A stretch of 64,000 nt of DNA from Phytoseiulus persimilis (GCA_037576195.1 CM075102.1:22254745-22318744); one strand, 5' to 3'; counted from the first letter of the stretch, positions 26,201 to 39,990 are shown. Numbers and translations are program-made. Notes: generated from the letters alone by a model not told the origin.

Positions 26201-29200
26201 GATTGCAGCCCCTCCCTCGTCTGCGAGGCTACGGGTGTGGGTTCAATCACCTCTGGAAAGAGTTCAACTACCCGCGACGTGGACACGCGATCTGAGAACC
26301 ATTTCTGTCATGATTCTCCGTTGTTTTTCCTTTAATCTGGAACGGAAGCGATGGCCCTCATCGTAGAAATTTCCAGATGCTCCAAAGTAGGAGTTCGGGT
26401 GGGCTTCTCCCAGCGAATTAACGAGGATCTGAAAAATTCGGAGGATCTGCTATCCTCTTTGAGCTGCTGTGTTCGAAAATCTCAGAAAATCATTCCTTCG
26501 GAAATCTGCCGCCCAAGGCCTCCTTTGGCCTTCGAGGTAATCCGCCCCTGGTCGTCCCATTAACGGTGCTATGCAGTTAATCTCGTTTCTCCGGTTCGGA
26601 GGAAACGTCCGAAATCGGGACGAACTGAAAGTAAGCATGAAGGCTGATTCCGAGCCTTCGCCTTTGCCGTGAGGGAGCCATAAGAGATTGTCTCCCACCG
26701 ATCGCGACGCCCGAGCGGTCGTCTGAATCGGGTGAAACCTCATTGCGTGTAGAACTCACTGTCTCTCTGGAGGAGCCTGGCATTCTGTAGGCGGAACACG
26801 AGGGGATGATTCGTCGATGTCCGAAGTTACCGATCCAACTTATGTGGAGGGATTCAATGGCTTGCCGAGTTTCGAGCCTAGTTTCTCGACCTAATGCAAT
26901 TTTAGCAATGGCAAATTGCCCTGGTTCTGCTCCCTCCCTCCGATACTCGCGCTGTCAGAAAATGGAGAGATTCTGGGAACCCTAACCATAGACAGTTTGC
27001 CTCGACCTTTACGAGTCGTTTTCTCCAGTCGGTCCCTCTGCAGGGCCTACGGATCTGTCTCAACAACATCCCCTTGCCATGTCAGGCCTCTCCAACCGCA
27101 GAGTGGTCTCCAGGGCGCTGAACGCGTTTCTATCTTCCAATCGCGTTGGTTTCTCTGTCTCACAACCTCGCAACATGTCAAAGGATTCCATCGAAGCTGA
27201 AAGATCGGGGAGGGGGATCCGTTGCAACGTGCACGTAGCTCGTGATAGTATGTCTCGGTAGCGGTAAGTCTAAGGGAGTCACGGGGGATGCCCGTGCGAG
27301 GTTCGCCTCACAATTGAGATACCGGGTCCCCGTAAATTCGGACTCGCGGGACTCAATCAAAGAGTCGAGAGAGCACATCCCGGGAAGACTGCCGGGATTT
27401 GAAGTCATGACGCGGCTGCAAACGGCCGGGACCGCGCATTAGAGGCGTTCCTCTCCGCTCAGCGGACGGCGGCGCGAAGCCCGTGATGCCGGGTATCATC
27501 TGTATCCTTCTTTCGGACCGGACATGACTCCTTCTGGGTTGAACCACCACAGAGCTCCACTGTTCGTTGAGGCTCCGCGTTCGCGAAGCCGCTGGCATCC
27601 AAGGAAACAGAACAAGTATGCATGCGTGCACCGAAGGCTGAAAGAGCGACTGAGTTGGAGTATTATGAATAGGAATCAATTGTTGAGAAGAGAAAAACTC
27701 TCTTTGGCCTGCTTCCTGGTTGTCTCCCAAGACCAAGCTTCCGATGACTTACTTGTCGGCTGAATGCTCGACTGTCGCGCACACTCAGGCGACCAAGCGG
27801 GCGAACGGGGAGACAGGCGGCGGGACCGGCGGCGATGGTCACCTTGTCCTGAACTGTAGGACAGTCTTCTGCTTCGTCTTCTCTTCTTTGCTCCGCTGGC
27901 GGTGGGACGTCCCATTCACAAGCCATTGGCTCCTTACAGAAAGCGCCGAACGACCGGAGCGACAAAGTGAGCGGCTCGGAGAGAATACCAAGGAGACGAA
28001 CGCGACGAACCAACTTTTTCACCAGTGCTCCCTCACTATTCTTTGGAACGCTGGAGTCAGGCGGTCATATGTAGGGAGCCAGTCATAGGACGAGTGCTGG
28101 CATCAGCAGCACCCCCACCAACGACGGCAAAAAGCGGCAGCAATCCAACACAGCGAGGGAACAGAGAAAAGGCGCTCGCTCCGATGTCGCCACGAAAACA
28201 GAAAGTCTGAAAGAAAGACGCATCAGGAAATACGGCCGAAGGAGGCGAATGGGCGATGCAAAAGTAAGGAGCGGATTTTCGACGCTGCGACGAGCGGCAG
28301 TTTCTCCAGCGCAACCACTTCTCCAAACGGAACATGCGATACTTGTAAACAGCCTCTTCGGTCTTCCTCTGATTATCGTGTACGAGTCCGATGGATAGAA
28401 TCTTAGTTTCCCATGATTCCAGATTGACTCTTTCTGCCAGAATCCGGGGCCTGACTGTATCCAGAAGATATTAGGGATGTCCCGCGAATGCGGCTCTTCT
28501 CGCAGACTTCCTCTACATTTTGTCACCCGGCAACTCGGCGCCGAGGAGCGACGTCATGCCGTAATGGAGCTACGTACGCTCCCCGCATGACTTTCCGGAA
28601 TTTCGACATCAGACAAAGATGCCGGATGCGTGTGAGACCGCCGCGAATGTTTGTAGAAGATCAAGTGCTGGGGTTCACTGCTTCCCTCGTTACTCTTGAG
28701 CGAATCCTATTGGGAAGCCTTCTTTGTTGCGCTCGTCCCGCGGAAACTGTGCAACGAGGGTTGACAAACCTCGTTAAAGTGTTGACTAAGGTCCCAAAGT
28801 TTTGATCGATGATTTTCTCGTCGATTCAGAGCGCGAAGAGAAGCTAGAAGCGCTGACCGTTGCGGAATCTCCTCAACTCCCGAATAACAGTCCCAGGTCT
28901 GGGATAAGAATCGTTCCACGCGGCCAGGCACGGAATATCTGAGCCCCGCTGGGGGATCGTTTCCTGGGGAATGCTTGAGTGTATCGACGCGCGAGCCCCG
29001 TTCTGCTCTCCGGCTCCCGTGACCTTGCCAACGAAGAAGTCTACGAACAGCCACCGAACCATCAGAGTCGGTCCCGATACGACGGGATAACCGCGCGTCA
29101 GTTCTCAGGATTCGATGAACGTGTCATCGATATCACTAAACCTCCACCAAGTGCTAGCAGTGGACTCGAGTGAACAAATCTCTTGGTTCTACCGAGCACG

Positions 29201-29689
29201 CAGTTTCCTATCGGCACCGGGTCGATCCTCAACCAGTATTTTCGGTTTGAACAGAGCTCCTCGATTCATGCGGAATGTACGCACGTTGCGTGCGCCATTC
29301 TCGAAGCCGCACGCCGAACATTCAAAGTCAGCAAACCCGACCCACCAACTCGGTCAGCACGGACGCTCGAGACAGCGCACCACCGAAGTCGTCTCGACTC
29401 GGCTGTACGTGGCCTATCGTTCATCAGTCCTTGATCATCTGCGCCAAACATTTATAGGTGATCAGTTCTGGGTATATTGCGGAGCGGACACGAGACAGTT
29501 GAATTTCGTCTCGAACACGCAGCAATCAGCCCGCGTCGGCGGCCTTCGAGAACGTCGACCACCCAGCAGTCGAAGCTATGAAGCTGAAATATGTATCCCA
29601 ACCGGGCGTGTATAGTGAGCAGGCATATGAGAGAATTAACATCACGGGTTCCAGATTTTTAATCTCTGTTCAGAGAAAGCTTCTCAACC
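23249..29689. other. no gene or repeat supported
   Basis: Short frames only. A 24057-24314 (+) frame (with the segment LRGEHVENLIRRMYWGVVLA) looks slightly coding-like but has no supporting context. No repeats seen. Confidence 0.4.
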
Positions 29690-30990
29690 GAGGAAACTCC
29701 GTGCCGGTTGTCCTTCGGAGGCTGCTGAGAGGAAAGGCAGCAAGGAGGGAGTAAGGATAAGATCACTGGAAAAGGAAAAGATCCAGTGGGATAGTCTCGA
29801 GAAGGGCCGCTTGAAAGAGGGGATCATCAAAGGTCACGGCGTACTTCCGTATCGGCTCGCAGGCGAGCGATGAAGGGCGCGCTTTGGGCGAAACAGGGCG
29901 ATGCGGAGTGCTCAAGCCTTCTGTTACAACAGAGATGAGAGAGGCCAGGGGGGCTGAACGGGGAGAAAGGAAGAAAGGAGAAAAACGAGATCGAGCGAGA
30001 GCCTCTAAGGCTACAGAAAGAGGAATAAGCGGTGGAAAAACAGAGCAGTCTGGCCCGCTGGTTGAGGGGGGGGGGGGCTGTAAGCAGCGATCCATCTTCC
30101 AACATCTGCAACAACAGCTGCTGCACCAACAAGTGGGCTCATTTGCCATCTAGGGCCAACTGCGAACTGATGTCTCTATAAGCAAATCAGAGAGCAGTAG
30201 GTTCGGGACGAGGAGAAAAACGCAGCAATCTCGTGGAGAATCGAGAGGATCAAGGAGCTCAGGAGACTCCGTCGCCGGAATCGGGCTTGGACCTTGAGCA
30301 CGATGGAGAATTTCCGAATCGAAAACGAGGAGCTTCGAACTCGCAACTCCTCAAAGCTCAGTGTATGAATTCGGACACGGATCTGAAGCCGGATAGATTC
30401 AAGTTCTGTCACTGGGATGACAGTCTCCGATGGAAGAGGAGCGCTCACTATGCATGTCAACTTGGCCGATCGGAGGGAAGTAAGACGGCCGCCCTCCGAG
30501 AGCCGGACAACGGAGCAGTAATCGTTGGAGCTGGCCTCCTTCGATGGCCGAACAGCATGAGCAGCTGCGAGACCAGAGAAGTGAGAAAGGACTCGAAACA
30601 GAATGAAAAAGCATCGAGCAAGCTTCCGAGGATACCGATGATGAGGTCCTTTTCTGCCGAATTAGTTCTACGAAGCCCAACTCAGTCAGCACACTCACAC
30701 TCAGTCAGAGGAGTACATAGATGGAGGTCAGGAAAAGAGCTGAAGCAAGGAGAAAAGCGAGGAGAGAATGCAGAGAAACGTGGGGTCGATGTTGGAAAGG
30801 AACCTGGATCAAATGGAGGGTGCAGCGAATAAAAGAAATAAGGAATGGCTGCGGAGCTCTAGAGGGAGGAAAAGTGAAGCGATGGCCGAAAATCTGTACA
30901 GGCGGCACAGAGAACACTGTCGGTGGAGATGGAGGCAGGTTCGCGGCGCTTGAGCATGAGTTAATTAGAGGACGCGTAGGGCGCCAATGA
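29690..30990. other. purine-rich block, no clear gene
   Basis: The plus strand is conspicuously A/G-rich (GAGAGAA, GGAAAAG and similar runs), so several frames stay open and read as Glu/Lys/Arg/Gly-rich peptides, for example a 199-codon frame at 30233-30832. A short segment near 30090 reads IFQHLQQQLLHQQ, faintly like a gag region, but no nucleocapsid knuckle, protease or reverse transcriptase follows. I call no gene. Confidence 0.5.
30066..30077. repeat. homopolymer G12
   Basis: Run of 12 G within a purine-rich block; prone to length error in assembly. Confidence 0.9.
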
Positions 30991-33605
30991 GAAATAGAGT
31001 GGAAGCGAATGTCGGAAAAAATATCGGAATGAATGGAGAAGGAAAAAAAAAATCCCCACGGGGCGATGAGAACAAATGGGCATGAGCTATTTGAGGATTT
31101 GATTGAGTGTATTCATGCTGTGTAGGTTTTGATGAGTGCCATGTGTCACAGTGTACGATGATAGTCCCACGCAAGGGTATAACTGGGCTAGGCCTCTGCG
31201 CTCCAGCAAATAAAACCATTGATAATTGACGGAGAGCGCGTCTCGAAGGAGAGGGATTTATCGGCAATCGAAACAGGCTGCAGTTGACAAGGACGCAGCC
31301 GGAAATTCAAAATTTTGGGTCCGGGATCCCCTAGAACCCGAAATGCTGGAAACTCGAGATGCCAAATACCCGAAATATCGAACGCCGTAATCGCCGGAAA
31401 CCCGGAATTCCGAAAGCTGTCCCCCTCCCCTCCCCGACGGGAAGGAGCTGAGATTTCGATGTCGAGCGCCGAGCCTGGCCATGCTAAAATATTGTTTCTC
31501 TTGGTTCTCCCGTGTTTCCCCGGCAGCATGACCCTATCTCCTCCCTCGCAATTGGCTAGGAGCGGTAGCCTAAGGCTCTGGTGTCCATCCTCCAGAACAA
31601 GCAAACCTCTTTCAGATGGTCGCCTGGCTTTGAAACCTAGATACTCCCTCACGTTGAACGTGAACCTCGCGCTCGGAAGTCTCGAATGTTTTGAGCTTTT
31701 GACACGTCCAATATCACCCTCGAACAGCGAGTAAACTTCGTTCCGCTTGATGTAATCGGGCTCATATGTTCAAAACTCATGGTATCCGTGGTTCGCTCAG
31801 AAAAGCCCTTGTCTCGGCTACGGCCCAGTCGGGGATCCCATGGGGCAACATTGTTTAGCGGAAAACTGAAAATTCGGTAGCCATTCCTGTTTTACCGAGA
31901 TGACCTCGGGAAGACTGGACTGAAAAAAAACTCACAGCTTCGGAACCTAAATCGTTTTGGAATCTATCGGTACAAGTAGGTGCCGTCGTAACGACGCTCA
32001 TTGCTGGAATCCGCTGTCGGCATGGAAGCCTCGTTTGATGTACTGAGAGGCGACAAGAACTTTGGGAATTCCGAGTGTTTGATATTCTGGCTGGAAATAA
32101 ATGTAGAGCTAACGTCTGATATGCGGGGCTCGATTTCACGAGCTTTCCTCAGCTGAGTATCGCTAACAACGTGGTAGCGGGAAATTACGGTCATCCCGGT
32201 CAGTGAGTGTCATTGATAATCAGAGTTGCAAGCTGACAGAGTATTGGTTGGTTTCCCGCAAGCAGTAGTCTACCAGATGGGATATCTTGGACATACATTA
32301 GTCCATACAATGAGGTCTCACTGTCATGATCGGGACAATTCCTGCCTGAGGTGAATGCCATATCGGTTCCCCGCAGAATCCACTCTAAACGCCATTTTCA
32401 ATGTGAGGTTTACCGAACCATAATTTATCAACAAACTTTCCCGATTTCGCTCAGTCGGGCTGGTCCCCATAGTTTTGCTTCTTGCCTGTAGACGACGACA
32501 GCGACGTTTGTATCGACGTCCTTCTCCTCCGTGCTTTCTGTTGAAAGCGATTTGTCTTCATTCGTGTCCATCGCTCCTTCCCGCTGGTCGGTGAGCCTGC
32601 CTGCCTGTCCGTCTCCATAGATTTTTCGATAAATATCCTGTAGATAAAGAAGCCGAGTGACACAAGAAATGACAACGGAAGTGGAGGAGAGGTGAAGAAG
32701 TACAAACCGACCGTCAGGGCGAACTAGCCGTTGGCCTACAGTGCTCTTGCAGGGTGTCAATCAATTCGGCGTCATTCCATTCGCAAATAGTTCTGTTGCT
32801 GATCGACTTCTCTTTCACGCATCGTTACCTCCGTGATGGTATGATTGCAATTCGGGTTCCCAGACTGCAGGAGCTCTGACTTGTTCGGAGAAGGAATTCC
32901 AAGCTCTAAGGAGCTGATTCAAGTGGAGGGACTCTCAGTTTGGGGAATAAAGCCCCGCCACACTTTTTCGGGCGGAATAGGTCTGTCAGAGATAAACTGC
33001 TCCCGTTTCTGGAGGAATGTCTCTCGCCCCTCTTTCTGGATCGATATATCTGAGAGGCGACTTCGACCCACGGCTCTCTTCGGTGAGCATCCGAAAAGAA
33101 GCAGCCCAACACCGGAACAAGCGGAAAAGTCGGTAATCATTCACCTGGCTCATTGGAGGTCACTATCCCTTTTCAGGCCCATCGTGCACACTTTGACGCA
33201 ACGCACCGTAATATCGACATTTTCAGCAATTTCAAAATGTTATCTGAGTAACGCTTAGTGACGTAGAGAGCAAGCGGCAGTAAGGCAAAACTAGAGTATC
33301 ATTACACCGACGATCGCTTGACGGTGGACTCGACCAATCTGCATTCTTTCGGGGATGGTACTCGAGCTTATGGTACTCATCTCCGTTCCGAAAATGTGGC
33401 AAAAGTCGATATTTTGGCCGCAGTTAGCCGGGGCCGCCCGAGCTCAACTGCGTGATTCCTGGTAGTTGCATGGATGAACTGATGAATTATGCATTATTGC
33501 CATGAGAACTGATAAACTCAGCCATCAGAGACTGATCTATCCATCTCCGTATGTTGATAGATGGGAGTAATAAAATAATGAATGCCTGAACTTCCTAGCC
33601 CTACT
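30991..33605. other. no gene or repeat supported
   Basis: Short frames only. Around 31335-31425 there is a loose repetition of CCCGAAAT/CCGGAAA, too irregular to call. The last 130 bp are rich in ACTGAT. Confidence 0.45.
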
Positions 33606-33701
33606 GATAGGTCCCTTATACGATCAGTCTCTTATACGATAAGTCTCTCATCTGATAAATCACTTGTCTGATAAGTACCCTGTACGATGAGCCTCTTATC
33701 T
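33606..33701. repeat. degenerate 16-bp minisatellite, six units
   Basis: Six in-register 16-mers of the form GATAAGTCTCTTATAC (starts 33606, 33622, 33638, 33654, 33670, 33686), each with a few changes. GAT at the start of each unit is invariant. It lies downstream of other ACTGAT-rich sequence (33478-33540). No coding frame depends on it. Confidence 0.85.
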
Positions 33702-36700
33702 CCCAGACTCTGGGATGATTGTCAAAGCATACGGAATGTCAGTGATTTCGAGCGTCAATTATGAAAAACAAGGCCCTACGTGTCTTGGCGTTGGGCTCAA
33801 TTCAACCATGCAAACGGCTTCCGCTGCATCTCTGCGCGTTCGAGACATAAAATGGAATTCAACGGCACAAGGGAGCGCGTCAATCGGGCGCCGGAGTCAG
33901 CTTGGCCGATGTTTCGCAACAACCGACAGCAAGAGGAACCTGAGCAGCGCGGGGAAAGAAGTGAGGACAGATCAGGGTCTCGGCGAGCGACTGAAGCAAT
34001 GCGAGCCGTCGTCAGCAACCGTTGGTTATTTTTTCTCGATTAGTCGGATTTGGAAAGTACTTTCAGGACATTCACTTAACGGCCTCTCCCGAGATCGATT
34101 CCTTATCTCCGACTCACCTCACCGTGACTCACCGAAATACTTGAGTACTGCTTGGTACTTCGCGTTGATTTGACTCAATCTTGCGTTGTGGCCTCGCGAA
34201 TCCGCGAGAAATTCCAATAGGCACTCTTCCGATGCGAGATTCATTTTTGTTTCGAGTCTCCGATGTTGTTTTGAGTGCGCGACTCTCGACAATCATCCGC
34301 GAAGTTTTTGGCCCGAGTAATGATTGCCAAGAGTGCAGTCATCCAAAAACCAACGTTCCTGGCGAGATAAATCTCTGTCTCTTTCCAACGAAGCAGTCCA
34401 TTTACACCGAGTTGTTTCTCTTTTTTCCCCAGTCTTGATAAGGTCGTTCCCCGTTGAGCTAACTTGGTAGCAGTAGGAGTGGTCGTGCTGGTGCGGAATG
34501 GGTAGTTGTGACGGTCGCATGGCATCGTTGCTGTTGAGACCCGTTTTTGAGAGAACGCGGCGTCGCCGCAGCCGACTCGCGGGATGTATCGATCACTTCT
34601 GCATGAGATGAACGGATCCATCGTCGAACCGCACAGCCAGCGAGTCGGTGTTTCAAGGAACCGGAGGAAGTCTCCAAGAGGAAGGAGAGCAACGTGGTAG
34701 TCGATTCATGCTCTGCAACGAAGGGCCAGCGGGATGCAGAGATGCATCACGAAATATCAGGGGGCCAGGCTTGATTCACGACCTCCGTGAAGTTGGGGGC
34801 CTCGACTCCTTGCCACTCGCAAAATGTTCCGTCAAGATATCATGTTACAGCGAGGCCGTCCCGAAAGTCGGCTCAGGTCAAATGCCACCAGCGTCGAGGA
34901 GATCGAAAATGGTGGGAAAACAGTGATCTGCGGATCGCGGGCTCAGTCGGTGGGAGAGGAGCATAAAAGAGCTCACCAACGTTCTCTACAGATATCGCTA
35001 CCACGCTTCCCGGTCGACGGGCCTCTCCTAAAATACCTTCCGAGGTCTGGTAGTGGAACCCAAACCTCACATCAGATGCACCCTCCGCGACCGCAATCGA
35101 GTCATCAGGAACGAGACTCGGGATTGTTGAATAGCGATTCTCTACCTGCAATTTGAGGCATATTCCAACAGAAATAGAATGAGTTCGCGGCTGCCACACG
35201 GTTTCTCGAAGTTACTGATTGCCGCCCTACCGCCCTACCCCCCCCTTCCCCCTCCCCGTATCACACCGGTTTCCGACATTACAAAGCGTGGAAGAGAATG
35301 AGGCCTTACTTTGAGGTATCCGGACCCGTGGGCTTTCCCAACACCAGAATGTCTCGTTTGCTCAGCCATTTCAACTTTCGAAAGATTGAGCTTTTCAATT
35401 GGTAATGAGAAAAGTGTTCCCATCTAATCCGGTTGTAGGGAACGTGATGAAACACGAAACTAGCGCAACACGAGGCCCTCTACAGGTTGAGGGTTATCAG
35501 CTTATTCGATTTTATTTATTCACATTATTCGAATGTTCTCGCGATTCGCTTCAACGGGCCAGCTCTGTTTTGCCTTTGTTCACTCAGCCAAGATGAGCCC
35601 GGCCCCACAGGGGAGCAGCGTCGCAACGCAGACGAAGGAAAGCCGAGTTGATTCAAGTCAGGGGCGAAGCAGGCGATGCTCAACTGATCCGTAAACTTTC
35701 TCTTATTTCGAGCGAGTGAAATAAAATGGATTCCCTCCTTCCGTTGCTCCGTCGTCGTTATTCCTCTCTCGGCTTGGGTCCGTCGGAGCACCGGCTCGAC
35801 TCAGTCACACCACGGAACTCGGTTGCCGTTGACCTTGTGATATGCAGCGTGACCACTCTCGGAATCCAGAATTTTTTCCGGAAGTGGCTATAGCGTAGTG
35901 GGGGGAGGCGGCGGCCCTACCCCGTCATCATATCGATTGAAGAGCGTTTATTAGCAACCGTAATTGCCTTTTTCGTAACGTTTCCGTAAAAATATACCCA
36001 GTCAATCATATTTCACCCTGCCGGCTTGAGGGCACTGTAAATATGACATTAATCACACAACTCACATACACAATGGAGGTGACTAGATTTCCGGGAACAG
36101 ATCAAATGATGGAAGCCGTGACCGGCTCCCCGAGTGATACGATGTCTCAGCTCACAGTAAATGTTCCTCGCTGATGTCGGTCATTTTTGTGACACTACAC
36201 TAGATATGATTCTCAAAGACCTCAGTCCTAGTGAGTTCGAAGGTCTTGTGGAGTTGCTCTGTGAACGGTCCCGGTCATCATATCGCGAGGGGCATCAGAA
36301 TGCCTCTCCGTGCCTGATAGCTAGGGAAACGTGAGTTCTTCGCGGTAATTTTTTTTGAGAAACCCTCGAAGTAGGTCTGATCGTTGCATTCGATTTTCCA
36401 TCCTCTTGACGAACCATTTTCTATTACCGAGAGGCGACGTTTGAATTTTGTTACTTTCATCGATTAAGCTTGAGTATCTCCGTTCCAAATCTTCAATAAT
36501 GCTCCGCCTCTTTCAAAATCTCGACATCAGTCTTGCCGCATGCGAGAGGAGCTTCTCAAAATTGGAACTCATCGAGAATCACCCAAGATGGCCCACGACG
36601 TAACAAACGAGGTTGTCAAACTCATCAAGCAAACCGTCAGGATGACTTAGACATCGAGGAGTCCAACTCATTCTGACTGAATGATTCAAAAACTCGGGAC

Positions 36701-37779
36701 GAGAGGAAAAACGCTCTATGGGAAGTTGAGCCAGTTTTAGATATGATAATCCTCGTGTACGAATTCCCTGGTTCACTGACTGCTTCGTTTTCGCAGTCGA
36801 GTCCCTACTCTCACCAGCTAGGAACCCGACGGAACCACCGAGGCGGAAGTAGATACAAGTACACAGGATTTTAGGTCCGGCACGCAAGAAAACTCGGGGC
36901 GGAGAACAAAGGGTCTCGGAACTCGAGTCCCGCTCGTGCGCTGGGTTACATTCCGGGTGAAAGAAGTTTTCCCAACTATTTCATTTGCGGAATCAATCTC
37001 AACACTTCGACCAAACTCTAGGGCGGCTGGTCCCGAGCTCCGGGAAGGTCCATCGGTTCGGAGGGAGACTTCTCTTGACACAACTGGAGGGCTTCTGAAG
37101 AATTTTCATTGCTTGTCTTCTCCTGCGTCGCCGACCTGTCTGTTGGTATTGTAGCGTCTCTTCACGTTTTTACTTCGTTCCCATTCGTTTGTTCCTTTGT
37201 TTCCTTTCGCAGACGAACGCAAACGAACTCACAAGTATCAGCGCTCGCCGACTAACTTTGTTGTTCGAAGGTCGACAAACGAAGTTCGAGGTTTCCAACA
37301 GCTCTTTCCGTGTGACATCCGAAGTCGTGTTTGGAACGCTTAGATTCCAACGGGTGGTCACGCGGCTTTTCAAGGCGTGGAGCTCGGTCCCAGCTCAGCT
37401 CGGAGCTGAACGCTTGTTGACCCCTCTCTCCCTCCTAGGAGTCGAATCGAGGTTGCAGGGGGAAGAATAACTTATCGGCTTTCATGAAGTACCCCCGAAT
37501 GACGCAGAGCACTGCTCAAGATCTCATCCTTCCTCAAAAAATTTTCGGTGAAGAACTCTGTGGAGCTCGCTGCCACCATTCGCGCCGGGAACGTTTGGGA
37601 GGATCTGTCGGGAGGAAATTGCGTCTCTCATGTGACATTTCCATTCATCCTCCCGCAGCTCTGCACTGCACGTCTTCGATCAAGGGGCTGCGATTCCGCT
37701 CCAGCCTTTCCTGACTTGGCTGTCTGTCCTCTCACCTTCAGCTTGCGCCCTTGCTTCACTTCCTCCGCGATGTATTTTG
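33702..37779. other. no gene or repeat supported
   Basis: Short frames only; C-rich tract near 35236-35265. The part 35800-36270 is almost free of frames. Nothing recognised. Confidence 0.45.
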
Positions 37780-38157
37780 CTATCTGACCGGGAACCGAAC
37801 TCCCAACGCTCGAACGACTGACTGCCCAGCCGACTGACCGTTTTCCGCGCTGTCTGCCACATGAAGTAACGTAGCGGCGTCGCTGGGCGCTTGAGCGGCA
37901 GTCGCATTTGTATTCAGCTGAAGCCGGAGCTTCAATCTTCCCTCGGCCGGTTGGAAGCTTTGCGGGGGCTCCGAAGGCTTCCCACCGTCAGTGCCTCCCA
38001 CTCGTCGTGCATTCCTCGAGCCAGCAGCGACGCCACTTTTCCCGTCGACTGGTTGGCTCTCTTGCACGCCCTCCCAGCGACCATCCCCCAATTGTTTTAT
38101 CGAAACAGGTGAGGCCTTGGTGAGAGTATTGGAGAGAGCACTGTCTAGCGCCCTCAT
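37780..38157 (-). CDS. small candidate ORF, unrecognised
   Basis: A 125-codon frame starting with an ATG in good context (ACGAAAATGAG). It begins MRALDSALSNTLTKASPVSI and is rich in Ala, Ser, Asp and Gly, with few of the Cys/Arg runs typical of noncoding frames here. No domain, signal peptide or membrane segment is visible. It could be a first exon or a chance frame. Confidence 0.15.
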   Translation of the reverse strand: MRALDSALSNTLTKASPVSIKQLGDGRWEGVQESQPVDGKSGVAAGSRNARRVGGTDGGKPSEPPQSFQPAEGRLKLRLQLNTNATAAQAPSDAATLLHVADSAENGQSAGQSVVRALGVRFPVR

Positions 38158-38945
38158 TTTCGTCCCTGTTCCTGCCTCGAGACAATGCTCGAAGTCGTGC
38201 CGTCATCAATGTCCCCATTGTGAAAGGCTGTCGCCGGTATGAGGTTCCATGCGATTTTGGTTCGCTGCCGACAATTTTCCGAAGATGAGGTTCCTGTGTT
38301 CCGGGGAGCGAATACGGGAGTATGCTCCCAGGTAGGAACATGAATTCACCGTTCGGTTGGAATGTTGCGGGAGCGGTCCAGAGGCGATTCCGGTGGAACA
38401 CTCCGTCGAAAAATGTGCTCCAATCAGGCGTTCATCAAAAAGTTCCAGTTTTTCGGGCCCCCAGACCGAGTGGAGCCCAGATTGCTCGTGCACTTGTTCC
38501 ATAACTTTGCTAAGCGATCGGTGTGATGCTTGCTGTTCTTACAGCATAGGAGCTGAGGCCACAGGTTCGGAACACCGCGGTCTGAATTGTCGGAGGAGGC
38601 TGGAGCCTAGGATTTTCACGGACGGCTCAGTTGGGGTGGACATGAATGGAGCACCTCGATCTAACCTCGAAACATTCCACAATGTACGGCGATTTACGGA
38701 AGATACGGAGCTGCGTCTCTGAACAACCACGAGACTCGAACTAAAAACTCTGCCACGTTTCTCAGTCCTTCGATCAGAAGCTGGCAGCCGTGGTTGCGTC
38801 AGTGGGTTTCGAAGCGAGAACTTCTTCGTCATTTGCTCAGCATACGCTCACTGAGACGTATCGGGCGTATTTACATATGCTTCATGGCCGCAAGAGAGCC
38901 CCGCCAAGTGTTGTTTCGACCCATCGGAGCTCCCGAACACGCGAA
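38158..38945. other. no gene or repeat supported
   Basis: Short overlapping frames, nothing recognised. Confidence 0.4.
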
Positions 38946-39990
38946 TTACGAGGGAAAACTTTTGCACGACACACTTGCGCGCATCGGCATACGCAATGAT
39001 GCAACTCGCCCGGAGCCAATATCTATCCATTGTTCGACACTGTGTCCCGCCTTCGGATTGTCCGCTTGTGTCTCCGCTGTCGCTGCCAAGGACGGCTCTG
39101 TGCGATTGTTGCCGTTATGGTTAATGTCGCGCTGGCGTGGTCGTTGTGTTGGTTTTCTGTGGGACACACAAAAACATACAGCGAATAATGCGAGCGGTTG
39201 TGGCGCAACGAGAACCCTGATGTGACAGCTGGATTCATTGGGTACAACCGAGAGGAACGGAGGAGGGTCAGAGCGAAACCGAACGTTGATCTCGACAATG
39301 GAATCGGCATTTGAGGCATTGAGCTGTTTCGGGCAAATCATTCCGCCTACGGCCCAGAAACGCGCGGGAATCGAACGCGTAGTTGGAGAATTTATCGTCG
39401 GTGTTCTCTGATCCCAATCGTCTGTCGACATTGTCAAAGGGAACCGGATCGAAAATGGGATCTCCTCTGTAGGGTTCCGATTCCATCCATCATCGGAGAC
39501 TTTTCACTCCGGAATGAAAATCGTAAAAGTCGATCTGAGCAATGCTGCAATCGGCCTAAATCGAATTACCGAGTCCACGATCTCGAGGCGCTTCTCGATG
39601 ACAAGACGGAAGCCTCATTCGCAGATTCCGTCGTGGAGTCGGTCCTCTGTGGGAAGGCTCATTTTGCGATATCGCGCCTTATATCCCATATCGCGCATTA
39701 GATATGATGGGAGCATCTGTGGCCTTGAGGGATAGGATCCGCTGCAGACCGAAAAGATAACCGAATTCGCCGAGACTCTGATACTTTGAAGGTTCCGACG
39801 GAATAGTGCTGCAGAAATTTCATCGCGGAAAACCAGTGTTGAAGCAGCCGCTCCCCAGGTCACGACTTCGCGCGACCTTCCCTCCGTACCCGCAGTCAGA
39901 AAATAAGTCCGAGTAGATACGAGGACCGGTGCCTGCAGCGTTGGTGGTTCTTGGCGAATACACCGTGTCGACCGAGAAGCTAACGGCTGA
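38946..39990 (-). pseudogene. low-stop minus-strand frame, possible decayed gene
   Basis: A single minus-strand frame stays open for roughly 345 codons apart from two stops (TGA at 39615-39617 and another near 39510). Coding-like stretches include APVLVSTRTYFLTAGTEG, VFRDEISAALFRRNLQSIRV and, after the second stop, a segment reading ADSIVEINVRFRSDPPPF. A second frame (39486-39268), beginning with an ATG, reads MESEPYRGDPIFDPVPFDNV and is strongly acidic, so which frame codes is unclear. No family recognised. It may be a pseudogene, exons of a spliced gene, or chance. Confidence 0.18.

Noticed and set aside
29115..29615. Possible Ty3/gypsy protease remnant (RLYVAYRSS...FWVYCGAD)
   Set aside because: Resemblance to the RLYVTDR...DTGAD arrangement is faint, the spacing is wrong and no reverse transcriptase or integrase motif follows.
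30233..30832. 199-codon purine-rich frame as a gene
   Set aside because: Open because of A/G-rich composition; neighbouring frames are open as well and no domain is visible.
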